64,000 bases of DNA, from contig NZ_JAAXCY010000017.1 in assembly GCF_014230465.1 (NCBI RefSeq), forward strand, positions 1 to 64,000, given 5' to 3'. The number at the start of each line of letters is the position of its first letter. Position 1 is the stretch's first letter. A program made the translations under genes and the position numbers. The notes below the pieces were generated by a model, which worked only from the letters and a program-made list of their open reading frames with translations, searched no databases and had not been told where the DNA came from. This DNA comes from Pseudomonas cremoris (lineage in GTDB: Bacteria; Pseudomonadota; Gammaproteobacteria; Pseudomonadales; Pseudomonadaceae). Shown here piece by piece: positions 9,116 through 17,481 of this stretch.

Positions 9116-11623
9116 ATGACTTCACAGCGCAACATCCCCCAACACCTCGGTTTCGTGCGGGTGCGTGGCGCCCGCGAACACAACCTGCGCAACGTCGATG
9201 TGGACATTCCCCGCGATGCCCTGGTGGTGTTCACTGGGGTGTCGGGTTCGGGCAAGTCGTCCCTGGCGTTTTCCACGGTGTATGCCGAGGCGCAGCGGCG
9301 GTATTTCGAGTCGGTGGCGCCGTATGCGCGGCGGCTGATTGATCAGGTCGGCGTGCCGGACGTGGATTCCATCGAAGGCCTTCCCCCCGCCGTGGCCCTG
9401 CAACAGCAGCGCGGCACGCCGAGTGCGCGCTCGTCGGTGGGCAGTGTTACCACCTTGTCGAGCCTGATCCGCATGCTGTATTCCCGTGCTGGCAGTTACC
9501 CGCCGGGGCAGGCGATGCTGTATGCCGAGGACTTTTCGCCCAACCTGCCACAAGGCGCCTGCCCCCAGTGTCATGGCCTGGGACGTGTGTATGAAGTGAC
9601 CGAAGCGCTGATGGTGCCCGACCCCTCGCTGACCATCCGCCAGCGCGCGGTGGCGTCCTGGCCGCTGGCGTGGCAAGGCCAGAACCAACGCGACATCTTG
9701 GTGACCTTGGGTTATGACGTAGACATTCCGTGGCGCGACCTGCCGAAAAAGCAGCGCGACTGGATCCTGTTCACCGAAGAAACACCGACTGCACCGGTGT
9801 ATGCGGGCTTTACTCCGGAACAAACCCGCGATGCGTTGAAACGCAAGCTGGAGCCGAGCTACCAGGGCACGTTCATGGGCGCACGGCGTTATGTCTTGCA
9901 TACCTTCACCCACACCCAAAGTGCGCTGATGAAAAAGCGCGTGTCGCAGTTCATGCAGGGCAGCGCCTGCCCGTCGTGCGCGGGCAAGCGCCTGAACAAG
10001 GCTGCGCTGTCGGTGAAGTTTGCCGGGGTGGACATTGGTGAGTTGTCGCAACTGTCGCTGGCACAGCTGGCTGAATTGCTGCGCCCGGTGGCGGCGGGGC
10101 AGGACAAGATGAAACTGTCGGTGGAAAAACGCTTGGCTGCACAGCGTATTGCCCAGGACTTGTTGGAGCGCGTCAGCACCTTGACCGAATTGGGCTTGGG
10201 CTACCTGTCCCTTGAGCGCAGTACACCGACCTTGTCGTCCGGAGAGTTGCAGCGACTGCGGTTGGCCACGCAATTGGGCTCGCAGTTGTTCGGCGTGATC
10301 TACGTGCTGGACGAACCCTCCGCAGGCTTGCACCCCGCCGATGGTGAGGCGCTGTTTAGCGCGTTGGATCGTCTGAAAGCGGCAGGCAATTCGTTGTTTG
10401 TGGTGGAGCATGACCTGGAAACCATGCGCCGCGCCGACTGGCTGATCGATGTCGGCCCGGCGGCCGGCGAGCACGGTGGGCAAGTGTTGTACAGCGGGCC
10501 GCCGGCCGGTTTGGCGCAGATTGAAACGTCACAGACCCGCGAGTATTTGTTTGCCGAGAAGCGTGTGTCGAACCCGTTGCGTCGCGAGCCCAGCGGCTGG
10601 TTGAAGTTGGAAGGCGTGACCCGCAATAACCTCAAGGACTTGAGCGTGGATTTCCCGTTGGGTTGCTTCACGTCGGTGACCGGGATTTCAGGTTCCGGCA
10701 AGTCCAGCCTGGTCAGCCAGGCACTGCTGGAACTGGTCGGCAGTGGCCTGGGGCGCGTGCTGGAAATCGACGAAGAACCGAGCCTGGAAGATGACGCACC
10801 GCAAACCAGCGGCGGGCGAATCAGTGCCGGGCTGGAGCACGTCCGACGCCTGGTGCAAGTGGACCAGAAGCCCATCGGCCGCACGCCTCGTTCCAACCTG
10901 GCGACCTACACAGGGTTGTTCGACAACGTACGCAAACTGTTTGCGGCCACGCCGGCGGCCAAGAAACGTCACTACGACGCCGGGCAGTTCTCCTTCAACG
11001 TCGCCAAGGGCCGTTGCCCCAACTGTGAAGGCGAAGGTTTTGTCAGCGTCGAGCTGCTGTTCATGCCCAGCGTGTATGCGCCATGCCCAACCTGTCACGG
11101 TGCGCGCTACAACCCCGAAACTCTGGCGATCAAATGGCAAGGCTTGAACATTGCCCAAGTGCTGGGATTGACGGTGGAGCAGGCAGTCGAGGTGTTCGCC
11201 GAGCAGCCTGGGGTGCTGCGCTCATTGCAGGTGCTGCGGGATATCGGCTTGGGGTATCTGCGCTTGGGTCAACCGGCTACAGAGTTGTCCGGCGGTGAAG
11301 CGCAGCGCATCAAGCTCGCCACTGAACTGCAACGCAATGCGCGGGGCGCCACCTTGTATGTGCTGGATGAGCCAACCACCGGCTTGCATCCACGGGACGT
11401 GGATCGTTTGCTAAGCCAGTTGAATCACTTGGTGGAGGCTGGGCATACGGTGGTTGTGGTCGAGCATGAAATGCGCGTAGTGGCGCAGAGTGATTGGGTG
11501 ATCGATATCGGCCCGGGGGCGGGGGACTTGGGGGGCAAGGTCGTTGTTTGCGGCAAGCCGCAGAAAGTCGCCAAAAGCAAAGCCAGCTGCACCGCACCCT
11601 TCCTGGCCCGCGAGCTTATCTAA
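9116..11623 (+). CDS. Class II UvrA-like ABC ATPase (UvrA2)
   Basis: 835 aa, about 100 residues shorter than housekeeping UvrA. Two ABC modules are visible, with Walker A motifs GVSGSGKSSLAF and GISGSGKSSLV and signatures LSSGELQRLRLATQ and LSGGEAQRIKLATE. CXXC zinc pairs occur in CPQCHGLG, CPSCAGKR, CPNCEGEG and CPTCHGAR. The UvrB-binding region appears reduced, as in UvrA2 proteins linked to DNA repair or to drug tolerance in antibiotic producers. An AAGG ribosome site precedes the ATG. The gene follows the sensor kinase after 8 nt, and a REP pair follows its stop. The class assignment comes from length and motifs, without alignment. Confidence 0.85.
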   Translation: MTSQRNIPQHLGFVRVRGAREHNLRNVDVDIPRDALVVFTGVSGSGKSSLAFSTVYAEAQRRYFESVAPYARRLIDQVGVPDVDSIEGLPPAVALQQQRGTPSARSSVGSVTTLSSLIRMLYSRAGSYPPGQAMLYAEDFSPNLPQGACPQCHGLGRVYEVTEALMVPDPSLTIRQRAVASWPLAWQGQNQRDILVTLGYDVDIPWRDLPKKQRDWILFTEETPTAPVYAGFTPEQTRDALKRKLEPSYQGTFMGARRYVLHTFTHTQSALMKKRVSQFMQGSACPSCAGKRLNKAALSVKFAGVDIGELSQLSLAQLAELLRPVAAGQDKMKLSVEKRLAAQRIAQDLLERVSTLTELGLGYLSLERSTPTLSSGELQRLRLATQLGSQLFGVIYVLDEPSAGLHPADGEALFSALDRLKAAGNSLFVVEHDLETMRRADWLIDVGPAAGEHGGQVLYSGPPAGLAQIETSQTREYLFAEKRVSNPLRREPSGWLKLEGVTRNNLKDLSVDFPLGCFTSVTGISGSGKSSLVSQALLELVGSGLGRVLEIDEEPSLEDDAPQTSGGRISAGLEHVRRLVQVDQKPIGRTPRSNLATYTGLFDNVRKLFAATPAAKKRHYDAGQFSFNVAKGRCPNCEGEGFVSVELLFMPSVYAPCPTCHGARYNPETLAIKWQGLNIAQVLGLTVEQAVEVFAEQPGVLRSLQVLRDIGLGYLRLGQPATELSGGEAQRIKLATELQRNARGATLYVLDEPTTGLHPRDVDRLLSQLNHLVEAGHTVVVVEHEMRVVAQSDWVIDIGPGAGDLGGKVVVCGKPQKVAKSKASCTAPFLARELI

Positions 11624-11642
11624 CAGACAATGCAGATCAAAG

Positions 11643-11729
11643 GTGGGAGCGGGCTTGCTCGCGAATGCAGGGTGTCAGTCACTGCATCTGGTACTGAACT
11701 ACAGCATTCGCGAGCAAGTCTGCTCCCAC
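11643..11729. repeat. REP pair (REPIN)
   Basis: Two inverted copies of the GTGGGAGCGGGCTTGC-type REP, at 11643-11668 and 11704-11729, flank a 35-nt linker. The right copy carries a substitution (AAGTCTGCTCCC instead of AAGCCCGCTCCC). It lies between convergent uvrA2 and tkt. Confidence 0.9.
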
Positions 11730-11736
11730 ATTTTGA

Positions 11737-13791
11737 TCAGTGTTGGGTCAGTTGGATCTGCGCTTTGGCCTGTTTCACCACATTCTCCAAGGTAAAGCCA
11801 AACTTCTCCTGCAACTTGGCCAACGGCGCCGACGCGCCAAAGCTGTTCATCACCACCTTGGCTCCTGTCTGTCCCACATACCGGTCCCAACCCAAGGGAC
11901 CCGCCTGTTCCACCACAACCCGCGCCGTAACCGTTGGCGGTAAAACGCTGTCGCGATAGGCCTGGTCCTGGTCTTCAAACAGCTCCCAGCTCGGCATTGA
12001 AACCACTTGCGCGGCAACCCCTTCGTTTTTCAATTGCTCATAGGCCGCCACTGCGAGGCTGACTTCACTGCCTGTTGCCAACAGAATCACCTGCGGCTTA
12101 TCCGCGCCGGCCAACACATACGCCCCCTTGGCTGCCCCCGACGCCGCCGCGTACTTCGTTCGATCCAGCGTCGGCAGTGCCTGGCGCGACAACACCACGC
12201 AACTGGGCCGATGGGTTTGCGCGAGCGCCACCTTCCACAGCTCCAGGGTTTCATTCGCGTCGCCGGGGCGCAGGGTCAACAACCCCGGCGTGGCGCGCAA
12301 TTGGGTCAGTTGCTCGATCGGCTGGTGCGTCGGGCCATCTTCACCTACGCCGATCGAGTCATGGGTGAACACGAACACCACCGGCAATTCCATGATGGCT
12401 GCCAGGCGGATCGGCGGTTTCATGTAGTCGCTGAATACCAGGAACGTCGAGGTGTAAGGCCGCAGGTAAGACAACGCCATGCCGTTGGCAATCGCCCCCA
12501 TGGCGTGTTCGCGGATGCCGAAATGCAGATTGCGGCCGCTGTAGTCCTCGGCACTGAAACGCCCGGCACCGTCGAACGTCAGATTGGTCTTGGTCGAGGG
12601 CGACAAGTCCGCCGAGCCGCCCAGCAGCCAGGGGATGTGTTGCGCAAAGGCATTCAGCACTTCGCCACCAGACGCGCGGCTGGCGATGCCCTTGGCATCT
12701 GCGGCAAAGCTAGGCAGATGGGCCTGCCACTGCTCAGGCATTTCCCCGGCGCGCATCCGCTGCAGTTCATCCGCCCGTTGTGGGTCGAGGTTCGCCAGGG
12801 TCTGGTTCCATTGTTGATACAGCGGCTCGGCACGCGTGAGTAGCGCGTCGCGCAGTACCGTGCGCGCTTCATCAGGTACCAGGAAGCTGGAGTCCTCAGG
12901 CCAGCCATAGGCGGCCTTGGTCAGGCGAATTTCTTCATCACCCAACGGCTCGCCATGGGCTGCGGCGGTGTTGTGCTTGTGGGGCGAACCGTAGCCGATC
13001 ACGCTGTCGACCACGATCAGGGTGGGCGCGCCGGTGTTGGTCTTGAAGGTTTCCAGGGCCGTACTCAACGCAGCCAGATCGTTGGCATCCGTGACATGCA
13101 ACGTGTGCCAGCCATACGCCTGGAAGCGCTTGATCACATCCTCGCTGAAGGCCAGTTCGGTGTGGCCTTCGATGCTGATGGTGTTGTTGTCGTAAATCCA
13201 GCACAGGTTATCCAGCTTCAAATGTCCGGCCATGGACGCCGCTTCACTGCTGATGCCTTCCATCATGTCGCCGTCACCGCACAGGGTGTAGACGTTGTAG
13301 TCGAACAGCACCTGGCCGTCACGGTTGAAGCGTTCCCCCAGCCAGCGCCCGGCCATGGCCATGCCCACACTGTTGGCGCAGCCCTGGCCGAGGGGACCGG
13401 TGGTGGTTTCCACGCCGGTGGTCATGCGGTATTCAGGGTGGCCGGGGGTCTTGGAACCCATCTGCCGGAACTGCTTGATATCGTCCAGGCTGATCGCCGG
13501 CAGGCCCGAGCGCTTGCCGTGGGCGTCAATTTCAACCACACCGGCCAGATGCAGCAGCGAGTACAACAACATCGAGGCATGCCCCACCGATAACACAAAG
13601 CGGTCGCGGTTGGGCCAGTCGGGATGTTCGGGGTGGTAACGCAGGAACCGGCTCCACAACGTATACCCCACCGGCGCCAAGCCCATGGGCGTACCGGGGT
13701 GGCCCGAGTTGGCCTTCTGCACGGCGTCCATCGCCAAGGTGCGGATCGTGTTGATGCATTGGGTGTCGACTGCGGTGGCGGCGTGAGTCAT
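11737..13791 (-). CDS. Transketolase
   Basis: 684 aa. The thiamine diphosphate fold is clear: SGHPGTPMG near the N-terminus, GDGDMMEGISSEA for the cofactor and metal, the pyrimidine domain around GIREHAMGAIANGMAL, and a C-terminal regulatory domain. It transfers two-carbon units in the pentose phosphate pathway. The N-terminus (MTHAATAVDTQCINTIRTLA) and overall sequence differ from the usual Pseudomonas TktA (MPSRRERANAIRAL), so this is probably a second transketolase. The start is the ATG at 13791, 9 nt after GAGGGAG; the longer open frame upstream lacks family similarity. A 174-bp gap separates it from the divergent ydcH-like gene. Confidence 0.92.
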   Translation of the reverse strand: MTHAATAVDTQCINTIRTLAMDAVQKANSGHPGTPMGLAPVGYTLWSRFLRYHPEHPDWPNRDRFVLSVGHASMLLYSLLHLAGVVEIDAHGKRSGLPAISLDDIKQFRQMGSKTPGHPEYRMTTGVETTTGPLGQGCANSVGMAMAGRWLGERFNRDGQVLFDYNVYTLCGDGDMMEGISSEAASMAGHLKLDNLCWIYDNNTISIEGHTELAFSEDVIKRFQAYGWHTLHVTDANDLAALSTALETFKTNTGAPTLIVVDSVIGYGSPHKHNTAAAHGEPLGDEEIRLTKAAYGWPEDSSFLVPDEARTVLRDALLTRAEPLYQQWNQTLANLDPQRADELQRMRAGEMPEQWQAHLPSFAADAKGIASRASGGEVLNAFAQHIPWLLGGSADLSPSTKTNLTFDGAGRFSAEDYSGRNLHFGIREHAMGAIANGMALSYLRPYTSTFLVFSDYMKPPIRLAAIMELPVVFVFTHDSIGVGEDGPTHQPIEQLTQLRATPGLLTLRPGDANETLELWKVALAQTHRPSCVVLSRQALPTLDRTKYAAASGAAKGAYVLAGADKPQVILLATGSEVSLAVAAYEQLKNEGVAAQVVSMPSWELFEDQDQAYRDSVLPPTVTARVVVEQAGPLGWDRYVGQTGAKVVMNSFGASAPLAKLQEKFGFTLENVVKQAKAQIQLTQH

Positions 13792-13965
13792 GAAACCGGT
13801 CTCCCTCAGGTGTCTATCTAGAGTGGAGGGCAGGGCGGGGTAAAGGTTTGATCCCAACGCGCACGCAGCGACGAACGGAGCGTATTGACCTCGGACATGA
13901 CAAGACCCCTCGCAATGGTCTAGCTTCAAGGGCGTAGGCCATTGATCAACATGCGGAGGTACGTC

Positions 13966-14190
13966 ATGCCAGTGAAACACGACCTGTATCAGGACTTGGG
14001 GTTGAGCAAGGAAGTCGTTCACGAACGCAGGGCGAGCGACAAACGCCTGGACTCACTGCTCACTCAGTACGACGCCGCCGACGGGGAGGTGTTGAAGGCG
14101 GAATCGGCAAGCGCCAGTGATGAGGATGTGGAGAAACTGAAGAAAAAGCGGCTGTTGGTCAAAGACAAGATTGTGGAGCAGTTGGGTTGA
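13966..14190 (+). CDS. YdcH-family protein (DUF465)
   Basis: A 74-aa highly charged helical protein (HDLYQDLGLSKEVVHERR, then KLKKKRLLVKDKIVEQL), matching the small DUF465/YdcH family of unknown function, which forms helical hairpins. GGAGG lies 6 nt before the chosen ATG, so the upstream in-frame ATGs are not needed. It stands alone, divergent from transketolase and convergent with hglS. Confidence 0.85.
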   Translation: MPVKHDLYQDLGLSKEVVHERRASDKRLDSLLTQYDAADGEVLKAESASASDEDVEKLKKKRLLVKDKIVEQLG

Positions 14191-14262
14191 GCCAACGTTC
14201 CGGCATCTGGTCATATTTGTTCAGAATTGTCTAAGGGACAGCGTTCGATTCGCTCCCTATGA

Positions 14263-14340
14263 TGCCCACCGTCCACCCGGCTCTGGGGACTGTTGCGGCG
14301 CAAGGATTGCGCTGGTGAGCCGGGCGGGCACCTTCTTTTA
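14263..14340 (+). terminator. Long structured hairpin with T-rich tail; terminator or small RNA end
   Basis: TGCCC (14263-14267) and CCCGGCTC (14276-14283) pair with GAGCCGGG (14317-14324) and GGGCA (14326-14330). An inner hairpin (GCGCAA/TTGCGC) sits in the loop, and CCTTCTTTTA follows. Just upstream, AGGG-AGCG and CGCT-CCCT (about 14234-14257) can form another hairpin. The simplest reading is a terminator after the ydcH-like gene, but this is more structure than a terminator needs. The tail overlaps the last codons of hglS. Confidence 0.5.
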
Positions 14341-15714
14341 TGCCAGCAGCGCTTGGGTGCATTCATCCATCGAGCGCTGTTGCGTCTGCTCATACAGCTT
14401 GAGTTCATCAATCGTCCGGCGGCCCAGCGCCTTTTCGAACTCGGCCTGGTTCGAATTGGCCGCGTAGTGGCTCTGCGCCGCCTCCCCCAGGTTTGACTGG
14501 AAGATCCCCGCTGCACTTACCGGCAGGAAATCTTCGTACACCAACGGTTCCACCTCCACATGCCCTGCAGCGATCAGTGCGTCCAGCGTGCGCGGTTGAG
14601 CGGCTGTGCCGCGTGCCGCCAAGCCTTGTTGGGTGGGGAAATAGCGGAAGTACGCCAGGCCCTGTTCGCGCATCTGTGCGTGATCGTCCGGGAAGGCCTG
14701 GAAGTGTTGCTCCATCAACTGCATATAGCGCGCGGCGTTGCCCTCATTGGGGAAGGCGCCCAGTTCGTCGCGCGCGGCGTTCAGCAGTTGGTCGTACAGC
14801 GCACGGCCTTTAGGCGTGAGCGCCACGCCGCGCTGTTCGATTTCACCGAAGCGTGCGCTGTGGCTGCCTTTGGCATCGGTGAAGGCGATGGGCTCGTCGA
14901 GCGCCTTGAAGCTGGTCTGGCGTAGCAGGATCGGGCAGTGGCGGCGCGGCGGGCCTTCGATCACGGCCTTGGGGGTGATGCCTTTGCCGGGCATGGCGGC
15001 CTGGACCTGGTCGATGTCCAGGGTGCGCGGAGTCAGGTGATTGATATGTGGGCCCTTGAAGGCCACCACGTCGGCGATCAGGCGATGCTGGTCGCTGAGT
15101 TGCTGGTACTGGGCGCTGGTGACGGTGGCGGTGTGGTGCCAGCGAAAGGTTTCCAGGGCTTGGCGGATGAATTCATCGGCGTCGGTGGCGTTGAGGCCAC
15201 CATCGTTCTCAGCCTGTTCGATCAGCGCCAGGGCGCCGGGGGTGAAGATTGCGCGCTTGGCCAGGGCGGTTTCGGCAAAGGCGCGCAGGTCTGGGTTTTC
15301 GATCAGTTCCAGGCGCAGCAATGAGGTGAACACGCGAAACGGGCTGGTTTGCAGCGCACGCTCATGCACGGCGCGAAAGGCCGTGGAGTGCACCGGCACA
15401 CCCGCTGGGGTCAGGTCGTAATAGCCCACCGGCTGCATGCCCATCACCGCAAACAGGCGGCCAATGGTGGTCAGCTCATAAGGCGTGCCCAGGCGGATGG
15501 CACCGTGGCGTTCGAGGTCCAGGCGCTGGATTTCGCCGGTGCGTTGCAGCTGCTGAGCCAGGCCCGGTTCGCTATCGAGCACGCGGGTATTGGTCTCGGC
15601 TACCAGCTCCATCAACGCGCCGTAGAGTGGAACTTCATCTCGGTACATATCGGACATGGCCTTGGAAAAGCCCTTGCGGATCTCGTCTGGGCTGATATGT
15701 GCGGCGGTTGGCAT
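14338..15714 (-). CDS. 2-oxoadipate dioxygenase/decarboxylase (DUF1338, HglS/YdcJ family)
   Basis: 458 aa. The sequence matches the DUF1338 family (FVRDF-type start HISPDEIRKGFSKAMSDMY, then RHGAIRLGTPYELTTIGR and GPHINHLTPRTLDIDQVQ, which supplies metal-site residues). In P. putida the family member HglS converts 2-oxoadipate to D-2-hydroxyglutarate in lysine catabolism using Fe(II) and O2. The start has AGGAA 7 nt upstream. About 95 nt upstream of the start a 6-bp inverted repeat, TTCATT-CTGCA-AATGAA (15807-15823), could be an operator. No other lysine-pathway gene is adjacent. Confidence 0.85.
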   Translation of the reverse strand: MPTAAHISPDEIRKGFSKAMSDMYRDEVPLYGALMELVAETNTRVLDSEPGLAQQLQRTGEIQRLDLERHGAIRLGTPYELTTIGRLFAVMGMQPVGYYDLTPAGVPVHSTAFRAVHERALQTSPFRVFTSLLRLELIENPDLRAFAETALAKRAIFTPGALALIEQAENDGGLNATDADEFIRQALETFRWHHTATVTSAQYQQLSDQHRLIADVVAFKGPHINHLTPRTLDIDQVQAAMPGKGITPKAVIEGPPRRHCPILLRQTSFKALDEPIAFTDAKGSHSARFGEIEQRGVALTPKGRALYDQLLNAARDELGAFPNEGNAARYMQLMEQHFQAFPDDHAQMREQGLAYFRYFPTQQGLAARGTAAQPRTLDALIAAGHVEVEPLVYEDFLPVSAAGIFQSNLGEAAQSHYAANSNQAEFEKALGRRTIDELKLYEQTQQRSMDECTQALLA

Positions 15715-16002
15715 AGAAAAATTCCTGATAGCAAGGGCGGTGAAATAGCCGATGCCAGGATTTTGTTGGGCTGGCGGTGTGCGTGCAAACGAAGAATCTT
15801 CAGGACTTCATTCTGCAAATGAATGAGATGACGTGAATATGACAAAAAACGGCCTTTTGAAAATTTCATTTTCCGGCGGTTTTCCTAACTAATTCTTCAC
15901 GGAGTCGGCCCCACCCGGCATGAAAGAATCGTCACGTTCGCAGGGATGAAAACGCCGTTTTGCACATCGCACACATAAAAAAATGTTTAGGGGCCGTCGT
16001 TA

Positions 16003-17412
16003 ATGAAAATTTCTACACTGGCGTTATCCATCACCGCCGCCGTTCTTGCACAACAAGTTTATGCGGACGACTTCGGGCTTGGCTCACTGGGCACGGGCAC
16101 CGGTCACAGCGGTTTCCTTGAAGACAGCCATGCGTCCGTCAGTTCACGGACCATGTACTACAGCGCCGACAACCGTTCGGGCACCAACAACGACCTGCGC
16201 GAAACCGCAACAGCGCTGCGTTTTGACTACAAGTCCGGCTACACCCAAGGCACCCTTGGCGTCGGTTTCGACGTGATGGCGTTCGGTGCCTTGCGCCTTG
16301 ACGGTGGCGACGGCCACACCGCAGGCGCAGGCCTGTCGGGTAACGGCAACAGCTTCTTCCCGACCAAGAACAACGGCACCGAACCTGCCGATTCCTTCGG
16401 CCGTGCTGCAGGCAACGTGAAGTTCCGTATCTCCCAAACCGAGTTGCACGTCGGTGGCGGCTTGGCGCCGGTACTGCCAATCCTGGTGTCCAACGACAGC
16501 CGCGTGGCGCCGCAAACCTTTGATGGCGGCATCCTGACGTCGAATGACATTCCCAACGTCACCTTCACCGGTGGTGAGCTGAACCATGCCCAGGGCCGTG
16601 CGTCGAGCAACTCCACCGGCTTGAGCGTTGCCGGCGGCACCCGCGACAGCAACAGCTTCAAGTTTGGTGGTGTGGACTACAAACCTTTTGGCTCTTCCGA
16701 CAACGCCATCGCGAAGAACCTGACGTTGCAGTACTACTACGCCAACCTTGAGGACTTCTACAAACAGAACTACGTCGGCCTGGTCCACGTACTGCCGTTG
16801 GGCAATGACCAGTCGTTCAAGACCGACCTGCGCTACTTCGACAGCACCAGCGACGGCCAGAACGGCGAAACCGGTTACAAGTTCAACAACAACGGTGGTT
16901 ATGCCAAGCACGCCGGCGAAGTCGACAACAAAACCTACAGTGCGGCCTTCACTTACCAATTGGGCGGCAGCAGCTTGATGCTCGGCCATATCGGTGTGGG
17001 CGGCGATGGCGGCTTCGTCTGGGTCAACCAGGGCAGCCTTGCGGATCCCCATGCACAGGGCGCAGGGGGCAGCGACTTCTACCTGTTCACCGATGCGGTG
17101 GTGGGCCAGTTCTCCCGTGCGGGCGAGCAGGTCAACTTTGGCCAGTACGCGTATGACTTCAAGGCCTACGTTCCAGGCTTGAAAGCATCCGTGGCGTATC
17201 TGGACGGCAAGGACATCAAGTCGGCTGTGGCCGGTGGCCCTGACCAGAAAGAAAACGAAACCGACTTCCGCCTGGACTATGTCGTGCAAGCCGGTCCTCT
17301 GAAAGGCTTCGGTACCACCCTGCGTACGGGTACGTATCACGGTAAAAACACCGGCACCGCGGACCAGGATCAAACGCGCCTGATCTTCAACTACACCTAC
17401 GCAATCTTCTAA
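16003..17412 (+). CDS. OprD-family outer membrane porin
   Basis: 469 aa. A signal peptide ends near residue 22 (VLAQQVYA-DD), followed by the OprD pattern GFLEDSHASVSSRTMYYSADNR, RDLRETATALRFDYKSGYTQGT and a C-terminal strand ending in the aromatic residue F (LIFNYTYAIF) needed for barrel insertion. OprD-type barrels take up amino acids, peptides or aromatic acids; the substrate cannot be told here. The 288-bp region upstream (15715-16002) is AT-rich and holds the divergent hglS promoter. It also has a weak sigma-54-like match on the plus strand at 15772-15787, too far away to be convincing. Confidence 0.92.
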   Translation: MKISTLALSITAAVLAQQVYADDFGLGSLGTGTGHSGFLEDSHASVSSRTMYYSADNRSGTNNDLRETATALRFDYKSGYTQGTLGVGFDVMAFGALRLDGGDGHTAGAGLSGNGNSFFPTKNNGTEPADSFGRAAGNVKFRISQTELHVGGGLAPVLPILVSNDSRVAPQTFDGGILTSNDIPNVTFTGGELNHAQGRASSNSTGLSVAGGTRDSNSFKFGGVDYKPFGSSDNAIAKNLTLQYYYANLEDFYKQNYVGLVHVLPLGNDQSFKTDLRYFDSTSDGQNGETGYKFNNNGGYAKHAGEVDNKTYSAAFTYQLGGSSLMLGHIGVGGDGGFVWVNQGSLADPHAQGAGGSDFYLFTDAVVGQFSRAGEQVNFGQYAYDFKAYVPGLKASVAYLDGKDIKSAVAGGPDQKENETDFRLDYVVQAGPLKGFGTTLRTGTYHGKNTGTADQDQTRLIFNYTYAIF

Positions 17413-17481
17413 ACCTTCATGTGCACACGGGCGTGGATGGGTTCTACACTGCTCCTCTCTTTGTAGGAGATGGAGGACCCA

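Noticed and set aside
15772..15787. Sigma-54-like element upstream of oprD (TGGCGGTGTGCGTGCA)
   Set aside because: The spacing fits, but the CA after TGGC is lost and the distance to the ATG is about 215 bp; kept only as a note.
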